Origin: Eubacterium sp.
GTDB taxonomy: Bacteria; Bacillota; Clostridia; Lachnospirales; Lachnospiraceae
Direction of reading: 5' to 3'
Assembly: GCA_017445525.1 (NCBI GenBank)
Contig: JAFSTZ010000071.1
Coordinates: forward strand, 1-6,442
DNA: 6,442 bases
Positions 6,057 through 6,442 of the stretch are shown here, one piece after another. A program made the position numbers and the translations under genes. The notes under the pieces were generated by a model. The model had not been told where the DNA came from and ran no database searches. It was given only the letters and a program-made list of their open reading frames with translations. Every line of letters starts with the position of its first letter. Position 1 is the first letter of the stretch.

Positions 6057-6086
6057 TAGGGAAACGCTTTTATCAGTGTTCCCCTA
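6057..6086. terminator. Possible terminator hairpin between convergent genes
   Basis: An 11-position stem: TAGGGAAACGC (6057-6067) pairs with GTGTTCCCCTA (6076-6086) with one A-C mismatch and one G-T wobble, around an 8-base loop. Plus continues AATTCGTTTAGTTCTTCT, only moderately T-rich. The right arm lies in the last codons of the kinase remnant. It could end the HTH-Uma2 transcript. The rest of 6014-6056 shows nothing else. Confidence 0.4.
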
Positions 6087-6442
6087 ATTCGTTTAGTTCT
6101 TCTAACATTGCATCCATTTGTGGGAAAAGATAAGCCTTGGCAGCTTCGACGGAGTGTTTTTTATCTTCATCCGCCATATCGATGATAAGCAGCTCATCAC
6201 CCTGAACCATGATATTGTTGGTATGAAAATCCCCATGAACCATCGTATCTCTCGCCGGAATCTGTCCTATAAACCACTTAAGTCGTTCAATCTCGCTCTC
6301 ATCATACCAGTCGCTTAACTGATCCAAATATGAAAGATATATACTTTCTGTTGAGGGCAGTCCGCCTTGACCATCTCGAATACGAGTCCGTAGCTATCGC
6401 CGACTTTTACCATATCATATGGTATAGCCGTAGGCACTCCGG
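6073..6442 (-). pseudogene. Decayed APH-fold kinase gene (TIGR02172-like), frameshifted, partial
   Basis: The gene enters from the right edge. The first frame (from 6440) reads GVPTAIPYDMVKVGDSYG then LVFEMVKAD, typical of the N-lobe of this small-molecule kinase family, and then runs into TAA at 6317-6315. From about 6360 a different frame continues: LPSTESIYLSYLDQLSDWYD, then the catalytic loop MVHGDFHTNNIM and the metal-binding IIDMAD, ending at TGA 6075-6073. From memory of the family, about 45-50 residues are missing between VKAD and LPST, and about 90 between IIDMAD and the closing EAAKAYLFPQMD segment, where a GHP-x-FDL motif should be. A frameshift joined to a deletion, plus a second in-frame deletion, mark it as a pseudogene. 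The downstream frame alone (TTG at 6327) would give 84 residues without an ATP lobe and is unlikely to work. Confidence 0.75.

Noticed and set aside
1..6442. CRISPR array, tRNA, rRNA, insertion sequence or attachment site
   Set aside because: No regularly spaced repeats, clover-leaf sequence, transposase or terminal inverted repeats could be seen on either strand.

Overview
The window looks like chromosomal DNA of a low-to-mid GC Gram-positive anaerobe, most likely a clostridium of the Lachnospiraceae. This is inferred from strong AAAGGAGG-type ribosome binding sites, textbook sigma-A promoters with 17-bp spacers, a YtrA-type GntR/ABC operon, an Ig-like (BIG2) secreted protein and a kinase of the TIGR02172 type. 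No search was run, so the taxonomy is an inference.

Layout. (1) 1-581, minus: N-terminal two thirds of an O-acetylserine sulfhydrylase-type PLP enzyme, cut by the window edge. (2) 608-638: a perfect 9-bp hairpin without a U-tract. (3) 673-1671, minus: secreted protein with a signal peptide, an unrecognised beta-rich core and a C-terminal BIG2-like domain, with its own promoter about 100 bp upstream. (4) 1991-2377, plus: small VOC/glyoxalase-fold protein behind an extended -10 promoter. (5) 2408-2440: bidirectional terminator shared with the convergent operon that follows. (6) 2526-4996, minus: three overlapping genes, GntR regulator, ABC ATPase and ABC-2 permease, behind a promoter whose -10 box touches an inverted-repeat operator. 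(7) 5009-5227: divergent control region with two promoters and several short repeats. (8) 5228-6013, plus: fusion of a Cro/CI-type helix-turn-helix to a Uma2 (DUF820) nuclease-like domain. (9) 6057-6086: hairpin between convergent genes. (10) 6073-6442, minus: remnant of an APH-fold kinase gene carrying a frameshift and two apparent internal deletions, running off the right edge.

How the parts work together. The GntR-ABC operon has the form of a self-repressing, signal-responsive exporter: the regulator is translated first, and all three genes overlap, which suggests translational coupling. The HTH-Uma2 gene is transcribed divergently from it and has its own strong promoter flanked by repeats, so it may autoregulate. 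The remaining genes are single transcription units without an obvious link to each other.

No clear undescribed multi-gene system is visible. The points most worth a second look are a coding-like 26-codon extension after the permease stop codon, the HTH-Uma2 fusion with its repeat-rich promoter region, and the decayed kinase gene.
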